This document shows positions 50,340 to 62,128 of a stretch of DNA of 64,000 nt, piece by piece. The position numbers and the translations under genes are program-made. The notes under the pieces were generated by a model. It did not search any database. It was not told the origin of the DNA and worked only from the letters and a program-made list of their open reading frames with translations. Numbering within the stretch: position 1 is the first letter of the stretch; each line of letters begins with the position of its first letter. Origin of the DNA: Anopheles merus (Eukaryota; Arthropoda; Insecta; Diptera; Culicidae); NCBI RefSeq assembly GCF_017562075.2, contig NC_054082.1, positions 28,402,231 to 28,466,230 on the forward strand, written 5' to 3'.

Positions 50340-52924
50340 GTGGGGACATACATACAGGTCAAAGGTCGAGTACTTTTCTCGGATACACCGCCCTGGAGAC
50401 CCACTCAAACGCCGTTGCGATGTACGGAATTTGGCATGGCATGCCACGCATCCAGGCGGGTTGATTCGCAACTAAGACCGCCGCCTCTGTTCTGCAACGG
50501 GACGGCTCACGCTAGTGGAATATAGAAATGAAGTTGAATTGAAGTGGAATATAGAATGAAGTTGAATAAAAAGAAGAAAGAAAAAAAAACGACACAAACA
50601 AAAACTAAGCAATCCGGTCATCAATCGTAGCAATGGTGTTGTTTGCTGCGCCGTGGCTCATTCCATCAATCTAATTTATTGATAAACTCACAATACTGTG
50701 CTACCAATATGTAATGGTATACCAGATGGCATACGCGATGGTATTTGGGGCTTCCTGCTGCACTGGGGCCCGATCGCCTTCCAAATCCCCAATCCCCAAA
50801 ATGGGGCTCTTCCTGATCCCCCTACAGTACAGCTGGAAGACAGCAGCGCAGTCATGGCAACGCTGCTTCTACCCCGCGCTCGATACACGTGTTCTATTCC
50901 TGCACACACCGCGGGCAACGGTGCAACAATTATTGCTAGTTTTTTGGGGGTGATTGTTTTTTGTTTGGTTTTCTTTGCTGTGGGTTTGGTTGGTTTTTTC
51001 ATTCGTTTCTACTCCGTCTAGTTTTGGCATCCAATAATTTGCTAAAATAACCGCGTGTACTGGTTTTTTGCCACCATTAATTTGGTGGATTTTTAAAACT
51101 TGTCCCTGTTCCTACCGTCCTTTTCCTTGTTCTCTATCACGCGTTCCGTCGTTGCCTTTCTGTTGTGTTGATAACGAACTGAATTCAAACTGATAAATCT
51201 GTCCCGCGCACAACAAACATCCAAAAACTTGATAATTATTCGCCCCTTTCTTCACATCACAGTACATTCTACAACAAAACTACACGCGGCGAAGTTTTTT
51301 TTTCTTCTTTCAAACCGCCAAACCGATTATTCGTTAACTGTCTGCTTCAACTGTACAATTCTGCATTGCCTGTTTTATTGCCGTTCGCCTCGAAGATAAC
51401 ACTGGGTCGATAAGACTCTCGGCCACTCTGCTTTAGCGCAAGCGCGCGCGCACTGAGCGTGTTGTAACCGCTTTGTTTAGTTTTGATTTGTTTTGTTTGT
51501 TTTGTTTTTTAAATACAATTGACATAAAATTGTAAAAATAGTGTATAACAACTTTTCTGCTAGCACACAAACAGACACACCGTATCTTCCCAATGCTTTT
51601 TCCCCGCTCTTTGGTACCCGCACCGTGCTCGTTTTATTGTGGACACCTGCTTGAAGCGTGTTCCGATTTTGATTGATTTGCTAATTTAAATTAAAAAAAA
51701 AAAAACAAACCGAGGTCGACAGTTTGGGAGAGTCTCCCGATTCCCCCTGTTTTGCCCCGGCTGCTTAAAATTCGATTCGATGGCACACACATTTTTAACA
51801 GCTCTCTTTGATTTTTCCCCGTCTCAGTTCCGTGCGACTATTGCTTGTGACCTTCTGTCCCATACACGTGTGTTTTGTACCCGCACTAACGAAGCTGCTC
51901 ATAAAAATAATCCTTCCCGTAAGAGTGTGTGTATGCGTGAGAGAAAATCCCGACCAAGCGACGGGCTCAGATCGTGACGCAAAGGAAAATCACCACACCA
52001 CGTGGCGGTGATGCGCAGAGTCTGTTTGCGAACGCAAGCGGAATTTTCTGCTTCACTGTGTTGTTTTTGCAACACTTTAATCCCCCGAAAGGTGTGGATG
52101 GACCCCTGGAAAATGGAAACCGAAAAAATAATACAGCGTAGAGATGCAAGAAACGGTGGCTGCATGATCGATGCTCCATGGAGACGCATGGTGATCGCAT
52201 GGTGTTCCACGGTTTTTTCTTCGGTTCTTCTCTTGAGTCCTGGTTGTTTGCCGGTGGGGTGAGTCAGTGGTGATACCGTCACGGTAACATTAGTGCCCTT
52301 CTTACTCCACGGAAGCTGGATCGCCGGAATTGTACTGCTCCCAATAAGGAGACACGCACAAACATACACACAATTGGTGCGAAATGGAGCATGAGGATCG
52401 GATAAAACCCCATTTGTTTAAATATACAAGTTAAAAGTCTCCGGTTCAAATGGTGTTACATTATTACTGCTCTTTCTCTCTCTCTCCTTTTCACTCTTTT
52501 TCACTCGCTATCTTTCTGCTTAGAAGAAGTTGGTATCCATTTTACATAACGCTATTCTTGTTTAATCAACGTTTGGCGGGTTTTGGCGGGTTTGGCATTC
52601 TCTGCTGTAACAATTCACTAACGCGTATGCGTGTATGTTTTTTGGCCTAAATGCAATGGTTTCTAGTCTATAACGTTCATCTAAAATAACCAGTAAAGTT
52701 TATCGCTGCTTGCTATTTTCTTGTTGGTTTGGTTTTTTGGTTTCTTCTTTTGGATGCAAGCCACGATCACACACACACATACACCCATTTATATATTCCA
52801 TTGGAGCGTTGGAGAAGTAAAGTGGCCCCACCCTGGCTAAGGGCGGATCTACACTAATTGGTATATATGTGTTGCTGTTGCGACAACTGTTTATATCCTT
52901 CCACCCATTCCCTCCCACTACGCT
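50340..52924. other. SLC23 3'UTR end and probable long 3'UTR of the giant-exon gene
   Basis: The SLC23 transcript should end near 50570-50600. The remainder, AT-rich with no coding exon seen, is probably 3'UTR of the convergent gene that stops at 52925; minus-strand AATAAA signals occur at about 51630, 51368 and 50676. Confidence 0.55.
50565..50570 (+). terminator. Poly(A) signal of the SLC23 gene
   Basis: AATAAA 226 bases after the SLC23 stop, followed by an A-rich stretch. Confidence 0.7.
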
Positions 52925-55900
52925 TTATGCATTGTCGGTTGATTTGGACGTAGACGAGGTCCGTGTGCGATAGTTTCTGTTGGCAGGGGAAGGATTGAGG
53001 AGAAAAAGAAAATAACCAAAATCAAGATTAGAACATTGGATTGCGTTTACGGTACAGTTAGTAAAGTGTTTGTTGCGATTGTTTGCAGTCAGTCGGATCT
53101 TTCCAGCTCGAATGGTGGCAGAGTAATGCCATGCAGTGCATTGTGTGGCCCCTCCTCCTACCTTACCTAGGGCGACCAGCAACGGCAGCAAAACAGAAGG
53201 AGGAAAAGAAGGGAAACGAAGGAAAGCGCCAGCGGCAGCAGACGGTCTGCGCCGGAGGCTGGCCTTAAGCAAGCTTCAGGCTCATCATGAAGCTTCGATA
53301 GAGGGTGGAACGATGGCGGGATGGGCTGGCGGTGGTGCGTTACCAGCGGGCGTTCGTGCGTTGGCGTTGGGGCGCAGGGTCCGGGGAACCACCGGTTGGG
53401 GTTGTAACCCGGAGCAAGAGGGAATAGAGTCGGCCTTTGATTAGTTGCAGTGCTTTGCTAAGGATAGTGGCGTGGTTAAAGAGCAAGGATAATTACGGTC
53501 TCACTATTTCCGTTACAAAAATAAACAAGAAGCAACAAGAAAAAATCGTGAAGGTGGACCGAACATGTGCGATACGATGCAGACGGTTTCAGGGGAGTGT
53601 AAGTGACAAATGGGGCCAGAATAATGACGGTTACAAACATCAGAACTATGGGAAACACCTCAACGAACAGTACACTGTTACCATTTGTGTGTAAAAAGTA
53701 TTGAAATGGTTGGAATTGGGAAACAGACAAGCATGTGAGAAACTGTCAAGGAGTTTATCATGCCGATTGGAACACACGCATACATAGTTAGGAGACTAAT
53801 AGCGTTCCACCACGTGAATGAATTTCAACTACAATTCCGCCCAAAAGTATGCAATTCCCAAAGCGTCACGCCTTCCGGTATGCAATTTGCCGCCCAATGT
53901 TACCTATTTCACACAGTATGCATGTTTCTCTTTTCAAAACACAAACATCCAACAAACACACACACACAAACTCTCGCATCCAAGTAGCTCAGTGTATTTA
54001 CTTACTTGGTCAGTGTACCACTATCGTACCGGCCGGTGTAACGTCCCGCATCCCGCAGTGCCGTCGGGGTGAGCAGCGAGCTGCTTCTCGTCTCGTATGG
54101 CCGGATGGTGCGGGATGCTGCCGTGGAGGTGGTGGTGTTGCTGCTACCGCCGCCGCCGCTTCCATAGTTATCCGACGCGGACAGTGTGTTGGTGGAGGAG
54201 GAAGACCCGGTCGTGGCCAGATTGCCGTAACTCGCCGACCCATCCCGGGGCCCCTGGTGGTGGTCCTTGAGCAGATCTAGCGCAATCGATGAAGAGGATG
54301 AAGCGATGTTAGACGATCCGTACCCGGCGGCCACAAACGACGACCGACGTCTCGGTGCGTACGTTCCGTACGGCGACGGCACGGCCGTACTTTCGTAGTA
54401 GGTGTTGCGTGTGTATTTGTGATTGCTGGTAGTGTTGTTGCTGCTGTTGTGGTTGTTGTTCAGTAGGTTGGTGTAGGTTAAACCGTCGGTCAGGGAATCA
54501 CCGTCGTCGGTGGTTAGTAGCCGCGACCCAGTACGGGACAGTCCCGCCAGCGTAGACTGTTGTTGTAGTTGTTGTTGTTGTTGGGGATGGTGGTGGTGGT
54601 GATGGTGGTGATGGTGGTAGTGTGGTGGCTGTTGGGGCTGTTGATAGTCGCCGGCCACCACGTCCAGGCTGCTCTGGCGCAGCCGGGCCGCGCTTCGGTT
54701 CGGCTTCACGCCGAGGTTCACCATCGTCGCGTACCCCCGATGCTCGGTACGGCCGACCGTCGCGTAGCCCGCCGTGTCGTACTTACCCACACCGACACCG
54801 TAGGACGACGACTCCTTGCCCGGGCGGTTCAGAATGTAGGAGGAGGAGCCGCCCCGCGACAGGGACTTTTCGCGCACCGTCGCACCGCCACTGCCCGCCC
54901 CGTAGTACCCGTAGCTGGCGCTGTCCTTGGCGTGGCCGGCGGCCGTAATGTTGCTACCGCTACCGAGCCCGCCCCCCAGACTGCTGGCGGAGGCCCGCTT
55001 GGCCGGCTTCTTCGTGTCGTTGAACCGGGTGTAGAAGCTCTTGCGCCGGATGCGCTCGATGACGCTCTCCGCGTCCGGATCTACTGGGGAGGAGACAGAG
55101 TGTAGTAGTGGTTGGTTCGGGGTTAGTAGCCGCACCGAGGAGTGGCGCCGGGACGCGGGCGACACGGACGAGGAGTGGAGCGGGTGACCACCCACCCCAG
55201 TGCCGTCGCCGTGCCCCATCAGCTCGTCCGAGCAGACCGACCAGCTGTCGAAGTACAGTTCGCGCTCCTCCGACGGCGATAGGAACGTGCTGGAGGAGTT
55301 GTCGTCGTACGGGCTACTTCGCGAACCAGACGAGTAGTTGGTAATGCTATCGTACGACGGTGTCAGTGTGCTGTAGTGATGGGAGAGGCTGTTGTTGTTG
55401 TTGATGTTGTTGCTATACCCGCACGGCGAGGTGGCCGCCGTCCCGGCCGCCATTTCGCTGGGGAGTGGGGGCGGATAGCTGTAGTTGTTATTGCCACCGG
55501 CAGGTGCCGCCGCCTGTGCTATGCCGTTACTAGTGTTGTTGTTGTTGTTGTTGTTGTGTACGCTACCGTTTGCAGTGTGGTTGGTGTGACTGGAGGGGAT
55601 CTTAGTAGTGCAAGCGCTTAAGCTAGTTTTGCTAGGGTTGTTGATGTAGTTGTTGTTGTTGTGGTTACTATGGTGACCGTGGGGTAGTAGCGGTTGCTGT
55701 GTCGGGATGTTACTGAGATGAATGCTGTTGGCCTGCTGCAGGCGCTTCAACTTTTCCGTCGCGGAGTGTACGGCCTGCTCCAGGTCGATGGTAAGCGCCC
55801 GGGCCCGGCCCCTCCGGTCCGTGTCTTGCGGTGGAGGAGGCCGCTGCACGTGCACACTGCACGCGCCACTACTACCCGTCCCGGTGGTGGTGGTTTGCGC

Positions 55901-58900
55901 GTGCATCAGACACGCTTCCGGCGCTCCGTTGGCGACGCCATTATTGTTACTAGTAGCCGCGGTAGTGGCGCTGCTGCCGCCGGTATCGGTGATAGTGGTG
56001 GTGGTGGTGCTGCTGCTGCCGCCAGTGCCCACCGCATCGCAACCGGGACAGCCGTACTTGACCGGTATCTGCGACTGGTACGGATCGGGCTGTGGCATCA
56101 CCTTAAACTTACGCTGCTCGAAATCACCTCCACCGTCCAGAGCGTCACCACCGTTCGCTAGCAGACCGTCGAGCTGGTGCGCCAGCACGGTGTCGCTTCT
56201 TGCCCCGCCGTACGGCTTTTTGCGCGACAACGAGGGCAGCAGCGAGTTGGTGTTGCGCATGCGGGCCTGCCCCGCCTCGATCGGCTGCATCATCAGGTCA
56301 GGCATCGTCACCGTCGTGTGGTCACCGTCGTCCAACGTCGTTCGGCCCCCCATCAGAATGTGGCTAGATGACTTGGTATTAAGAAGACGGTGATGATGGT
56401 GGTTATTGCGTGAATCTTTCTCAATTTTCTTGAACAGTTCCAGTACCTTGGTGACGCCGCAGCGATTGAACGTGCCCGGCATCTCCTCCACGCTGACGGC
56501 GCGCTTGATCAGCTTCGACTCGGTTACCTCCGGCAGCTTCGGTCCGGCGGACAGCTCGCGCAAATTCCTGATCACCGTGTCGATGCGTGACTTGCGGGCC
56601 GCCCCTCCGGCCGCACTCTTCGCGATGGTGCTGGAGCTGCCATCGGGTGGCGTCTTGTCCTCGCCGGTGCTCGCCGCTTTGCCGCCCTTCTTTTTATCCT
56701 TCTTGGGCGCGTTGGCCGTCTCGGTCGGTTTGCCTACCAGCACGTCCGGCGTAACGCCGTCTACGATCTGCGTAGTGCCGGGCACCATCACCGGGACGGC
56801 CGTGTCGGGCAGGGTTTCTCCTGATGTGGTGGAGGTCGTCGTGGCGGCTGCTGCCGCTGCTGCCGCCGCTTTCTTTTCCTTGCTGCTCTTGCTGGTGTCG
56901 CGGAACTTTTCAAACCGCTGCCCGATGCTGGCCAGAAAGCCTTGCTTTGGTTTCTTTTCGGGTGATTTTGATTTCTCCTTTGATTGCTTCTCACCGGCGG
57001 CGGCGGTGGCGGCATCAGCTGCCGTTCCCGCCGTACCTTGCTCCTTGATGGTGACGGTTTTGCCGACCGTTTCTTTGGTAGTTTTCACCGGTCCGGCGGC
57101 TCCATCGGCCGGCATCGTGGTGGTGGTAATGACCACCTTCCCGTTGGCATCGGTCGTTTTGGTAACCTTCTTCACGATGCGGATAACTTTCTTCACCTTC
57201 TTGGGAGGACTGGTGGCGGCCGATGGTCCATCCACCTCCTGCCCCGGAGTACCCAGCGTTCCGTTGGTGGCAGGTTCGGCTTTTGACGTTGGTGGCGCCT
57301 TCTGCTCACTGGCAGCATCCCGCTCACTACTGGCGGGGGATTTAAGCAGCTTCAGTTCCTTCGGTGGCGTTAGCTTGGACGAGGGGAAACTCTTTGGCCG
57401 TGCCAGTTTACTCGCCGTCGTACTCACACTCGCTGTGCCGTTCACAGCCGCCGTTTGTGTCGTTTGGGTCTCGGTCGAGGGATCTTGCGTCACGTTTGCA
57501 GGGGAAGTTGCACCATTAGCACCTGCTTTCCCATTCACCTCAAGCGCAATGTCACCACCCACGGACAGCTTGGCAACTTCTTGCCCCGGCTCTTTGTAGG
57601 GATAAGACTTGGGGCGCATTAGTTTGGATTCCTTCTTAACCACTGGCACAGAGGGGTTGGAGCCTTCCGACGCGTCCGTTGGAGTTGAGTCCAGTTTCTT
57701 TACCTTTTTCACCACCGACGTGGTTGCGGCAGCTTCACCGTCACCTCCCGATGTTGTGACTCCATTTTCTGCCCCTGTCGTTGTCTTCTTCACTACCTTC
57801 ACCTTCTTTACCTTTACGATCTTTTTCGTTGGACCAGCTGCAGCTGCCGATTCTGTTGCAACAGTGCCGGAAGTACCTTTCGTTTCGCTAGGTTCGTTTG
57901 TCGCCTGGGAGGCAACAGCTTTCTCATCCTGCTTTCCCTCACACTCTGTGCATCCGGGCAGCTGGCATTCGCCAGTCCCTGACCCGTTCGATGTTACGAT
58001 GGCATCGCCACCGCCTCCACCGCTCAACAGCTTCGACATCTGACTGCCAGCTGCCAGCGAGGTCATGTTGGTGAGATCTTGCAGCTGCTCCTGTAGTATC
58101 GACAGTGTCTCCTCCGGCGTCCGGTACCGCTGTTCCGGCTGGCCTTCCGGCTCGAGGTCGCGCGAACGCGAAACGCTACGCCTACTCCGATCGCCGATCG
58201 GTGTCACCCCTCCGTCGTCGTCCGGTTTGCCGTACTTCTCCAGGAAGTAGCTCAACCGATCGGTGATCGTATCGTTGGCCAGCTTTTCGCGCCGCTGCTG
58301 CCTACCGGTGGCACCCTCGCGCAACGTCACCCCCGATCCGCCCGATCCACCGTACGGGGAGCTGCGAGGGTCCCGCTCGGGCGGATCGGTTGGTGCGTCC
58401 CGCTCTTTCGGCGGCGTGTCGAAGAAGTCGGGCCGCAGAAACCGGGACAAGCGCTTGGTCGGCGCAGCGGTCGTCTCGCCACCCGCATTGCTGCTGGTGT
58501 AACGGAGAGTTGATGGTGGTGGTGGTGTTGTGGTTGTGCTTGTAGTGAGAGCGGACCCGGTAGCACGTGTCAATGTGGTGGTGGTGGTGTGTGGTGAGAG
58601 CGCCTTCCGTGTGTTGCTGTCGTAGTCGCGCACAAACGAGGACATACCGGACGAGGAGTCGGCACCGGCCGCTGGAATGCTCGTACCGTACGGGGCGTAC
58701 TTCTCGTACAGTGGCGCTGACGTTTGGTAGGCCGGCGGGGGCGACAGGATGTCGCGCGGTTGACTCCCTGCCCGGCGACGGCTGAACTCACCGACGCCGC
58801 CCGTCGCTCCGTAGTCGGCCGTTGCATCGAGCGATCGATTGCCCGAGCTGTTGCTGTAGCTTCGTCTGTACAGTCGCTGGTTAGCTGCCGCGGCACCCGT

Positions 58901-59568
58901 TGGCAACGAACCGGCCCCTGTGCCTCCTCCACCACCCTGCATGGACAGTGTGCGGGACAGTTTGCGGGCCTGCTGGGGGGGAAGCTGCGCCAACAGTTGC
59001 TCCTGCACGCGCTGGGACAGGGCGGGCGTTATACTGGACAGCGTTTCCAGATCGCGCTTCGACAGTCGCAGCTGCGACAGATCGAGATCGCGCAGATCGA
59101 GATTTTCCTCGCCCGTGCCCGGGTCGCCCAGGCCACCATTACCGCCGCCGGTCATCGTCGCGGCCAGTGGCTGATGGCGGTAACCGTTGCCATTGGTGCT
59201 GAGTGTGCTGGATATGCTGCTTTCGTCATCGTTACTGCCCGCTCCACCACCACCACCACCACCGGTACCGCTGGATAGGCTGACGTCGCGACTGTCACTA
59301 CCGGCCGCCCCGCCAGTACCGTTCGCGCCGTACGCGGCCAAGGATGCCAAATCCTTGTAGAAGGAGGAGGTGGAGCTGGGGGCAGGGTTAGATGAGGCGG
59401 GTTGATGATGATAGCTATATCTATTGTTATAACTACTGCGGATGCTGTTGCTGCTGCTGTTTGGTGGCACTGGTGGCGGTTGCTGATGATGGGGATGATG
59501 GTAGTGGTTTTGGTTGCTGTTGTTATTACTATTCGTTACATGATTACTTTGTGTTCTGAGTCTAGTGC
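52925..59568 (-). CDS. 3' part of a giant disordered protein of unknown function
   Basis: Two exons in the window: 54006-59568 (5563 bases, one uninterrupted frame of 1853 codons) and 52925-52976 (final codons, NYRTRTSSTSKSTDNA). The junction closes: ...TLTK is completed by AA plus A, and the long exon begins in phase 1 after CATCTCTTCCAG, so the start codon and earlier exons lie beyond 59568, probably beyond the window. At least 1871 residues are encoded here. Most is low complexity (Gly, Ser, Thr, Asn, His, Gln runs). Less biased islands: DLDLSQLRLSKRDLETLSSI then QRVQEQLLAQLPPQQARKLS (about 58925-59115); YRTPEETLSILQEQLQDLTN (about 58060-58130); Lys/Val blocks such as KKIVKVKKVKVVKK (near 57800); TKVLELFKKIEKDS (near 56410-56450); SVIERIRRKSFYTRFND (near 55015-55070). 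No known domain was recognised; a cytoskeletal or scaffold role is only a guess. Confidence 0.8.
52977..54005 (-). other. Last intron of the giant-exon gene
   Basis: 1029 bases between a GTAAGTAAAT donor (54005) and a CTGCCAACAG acceptor. No coding exon seen inside. Confidence 0.75.
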
Positions 59569-59588
59569 CTGGAAGAGATGAAAGTGGT

Positions 59589-59590
<2 letters not shown>

Positions 59591-59650
<60 letters not shown>
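59591..59650. repeat. (GA)30 microsatellite, CT-rich on the gene strand
   Basis: Sixty bases of perfect dinucleotide repeat. On the minus strand it is a (CT)30 tract ending about 20 bases before the acceptor AG at 59569-59570. Confidence 0.97.
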
Positions 59651-59652
<2 letters not shown>

Positions 59653-60913
59653 ATGGGTCATGAGGATGGGTGATGCACAGAGGATGGGAAAGAGAGAAAG
59701 GAAGGGCATATGGTAGCGATCGGGAGCCAGCGGAACACGTACGGATTTTTGATTTTGGTTTAGATTTTGTATGACCAGGATTAAGAGAATCGGGAAGATA
59801 GTATAAAGAGAGAAAGAGATAGAAAGAGAGAAAGAGAGAAAAAAGAGAAAGAAAAAACGAATACAGTTCGCAGGTAAAGGGAATGGCAAAATTTTGCAAC
59901 AGTCAAATCTACATAAATTTTGATAATTTTGTTAAAGTTCGGTTTTTTGTTTTGTTTTGCATTGTTTTCAAGTCATGAAGGCCTGGAGGACACGAAATCA
60001 CGGATTGGGAGAAGAGTGCCCGGTGTGTTTCGCTGTTGATGATGGATGAAGGGTAGGCAATTTTAGCGGCCTCACCAAAAGCAGCAACCGATGGGACGTG
60101 ATCGTCAATCATGAGCAACGCGTGACGAAATCACGTGACGGAGGGAGATTAAAAGCCAGAGTGAAGGTGTAGGTGTAGTATGACGAATGCAATGTAGATG
60201 ATGAACTGATGCTAGAGATAGCTAGAGAAACAGATCCTTTCTATCGTGACTGGGGTCCTGGAGCGTCCTGTATCACGTGTGCGTACGTACCTGTGTGGCG
60301 TGCTTGGCTACCTTGGGATGCGGGTTGTCGACCGGTGTCGCGTTGTCGGCGACGGTGACATTGAGTTACGCTCATGCGAGCCAGCCAGCCAACCAGCCTG
60401 CCAGCCAGCAACAACAACAACACTAAGGCCGAGTCGTTTACTGAGATACTAAGCATATCGGCAAACTAACTAACTGTTTTAAAACGATCAACTAAGCGCA
60501 TGCAAATAAGAAACGGTTAGACACGGGGTAGGGTAGGAGGTTGAACACAACACACATGCAAACATAAACAAAACATGCAAATTGTCCTTTAAAAAGATTC
60601 GTAAAATATATTATGGGTGAGAAAGAAAAATGATACAATCTGTTTCGCATTTTATATCGATTTTTTTTATTTCGCACAACTCACTTTTGCTAACTTATGG
60701 ACGCAAATGAACGCATTGCAATTCAAGAACCATCGCTTTAAATGAATGGGTTTTTTTTAACGAATCAAGTTCTTTCCTATTCGCTGTCATACAGACATAC
60801 ACACATACATACATAAACGAAAAAAAAACTATGAAAACTAGCAAACGTGGACGCTACATGGACGAGGGATAAGGCTTGATCGTTTAAATAGGTTATTTTT
60901 GTTTAACAACAAG

Positions 60914-61104
60914 AGTGCCTGGATGGTTCAATGGTAAGCGCGACGGCTCCTTTTAAGACCGAACGTGGTTCGATTCTCATCGACACTATGGGGGACTTGA
61001 TGATATGATCCCCGGTAGTAAAAGCACAAGGAATTAATTCAATAATACACGCCGGCGGCATGTATAATAAAGTACATTTGTCGTTACGCTATCAAGAAGA
61101 AGAA
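60914..61104 (+). mobile_element. tRNA-derived SINE
   Basis: Has a good Pol III A box (TGGTTCAATGG, 60924-60934) and B box (GGTTCGATTCT, 60967-60977) with 32 bases between them, then a non-tRNA body and an AAGAAGAAGAA tail. The head reads GCCTGGATGGTTCAATGG. Cloverleaf pairing is poor, so a functional tRNA is unlikely. Limits are approximate. Confidence 0.65.
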
Positions 61105-61964
61105 TTTAATGCGCGAGACTTTTTAAAACTGAATAATAAACATAAATTAAACAGATTCAGATTTTCCTGACCTTTTTTTGTGTAGAGAGTATACTTTACT
61201 ACTTTTGTTTTGGTTTTTGTTTGGTAGTTTTACTATCACTTGTTCTAATATCAGTAGGAACGTTTTCAATTCCAATTGCAGTTAGTGTAGGCCACGTGGA
61301 GGTTTTAGTGTATTGGGCTGTGTAGGATTTTGTTGGTTTGTTTGTTAAACACGTGTTTTTTTATGGCAAGCAAAGCAACAATCATAACACAGCACGTTAA
61401 CTGTTCTTGCAAGTTTTAGTGTAATTTTTGTTTTTGCTTTACTTCTATGCTGTTTTCTTTTTCTGAGGTTGTTTTGGTTTTTGATTCATCTATTTTAAAG
61501 TCTACTCTTTTCTTAGTTTGTTTCTGCACACAGCGCAAAGCGATTTTGCTACAAAGTAACTACATGTTACTATATGGTTTAGCTGTTTTAGCATTTTACT
61601 GCATGATCGCATAGTAAAACGATCCAAATACTATATCACTCACTAACACCGTTTGGTATGGTATGGTTATTAGGAAAATAAAAAGTCGATCAGTGTGTTT
61701 GGACCTATTCAGTTGATGTTAGTCATGGCAAACGAGAAGGCATCAAGTGGGTATGTTTAGTAAGAAGTACACAAGTAAGGCATAGAAGGGTGCTGCTGCT
61801 GCTACTAGTGTTTACTAAATTTGTTTTTGGTATATATTCTTCACTGCTTTAGCTATCATTTGTTGAAAAACTTTCTTCTTTTTTAAACCATTTATCTCTC
61901 AATATCCCTCTCTGAATGCTTGATACACGCACTTCCTGGACAGCTGCTGTGGTAGATGTTTGCC

Positions 61965-62128
61965 TCAGTTGTTGTTGTTGTTGTTGTTGTTTGTAGTGTT
62001 GGAAGAAGTCGTTGTAGTTGAAGTAGGACTAGCAGTAGTGGCTAGGTTTGTCGGTGAAGTAGTGACCGTGTGGGTACTACTACTTGCACCGGCTTTGGGT
62101 ACATGAGATAACGTAACGCGGAAACCCA
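61965..62128 (-). CDS. Possible alternative terminal exon of the giant-exon gene
   Basis: Preceded by a strong acceptor (TTCTTTTTTTATGTGATTGCAG). The frame runs from 62128 to a stop at 61965: VGFRVTLSHVPKAGASSS, then a Thr/Ser-rich segment and an eight-Asn run. The exon starts in phase 1, the same phase as the 5.56-kb exon at 59568, so both could follow the same upstream exon. No partner exon is in the window and no clear poly(A) signal was seen nearby. Confidence 0.4.

Noticed and set aside
56406..57599. 397-codon plus-strand open frame, Val/Phe/Ser-rich
   Set aside because: Antisense to the giant exon; hydrophobic look arises from complementing Lys- and Thr-rich codons.
59569..59899. Upstream continuation of the giant frame through a (Ser-Leu)n segment to an ATG at 59899
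   Set aside because: The (Ser-Leu)n run is translated CT microsatellite, and a good acceptor (CATCTCTTCCAG) lies at 59569-59580. The true exon starts at 59568.
60924..60977. Functional tRNA gene
   Set aside because: A and B boxes are good, but the acceptor and anticodon stems do not pair convincingly and the sequence continues into a SINE-like body and tail.
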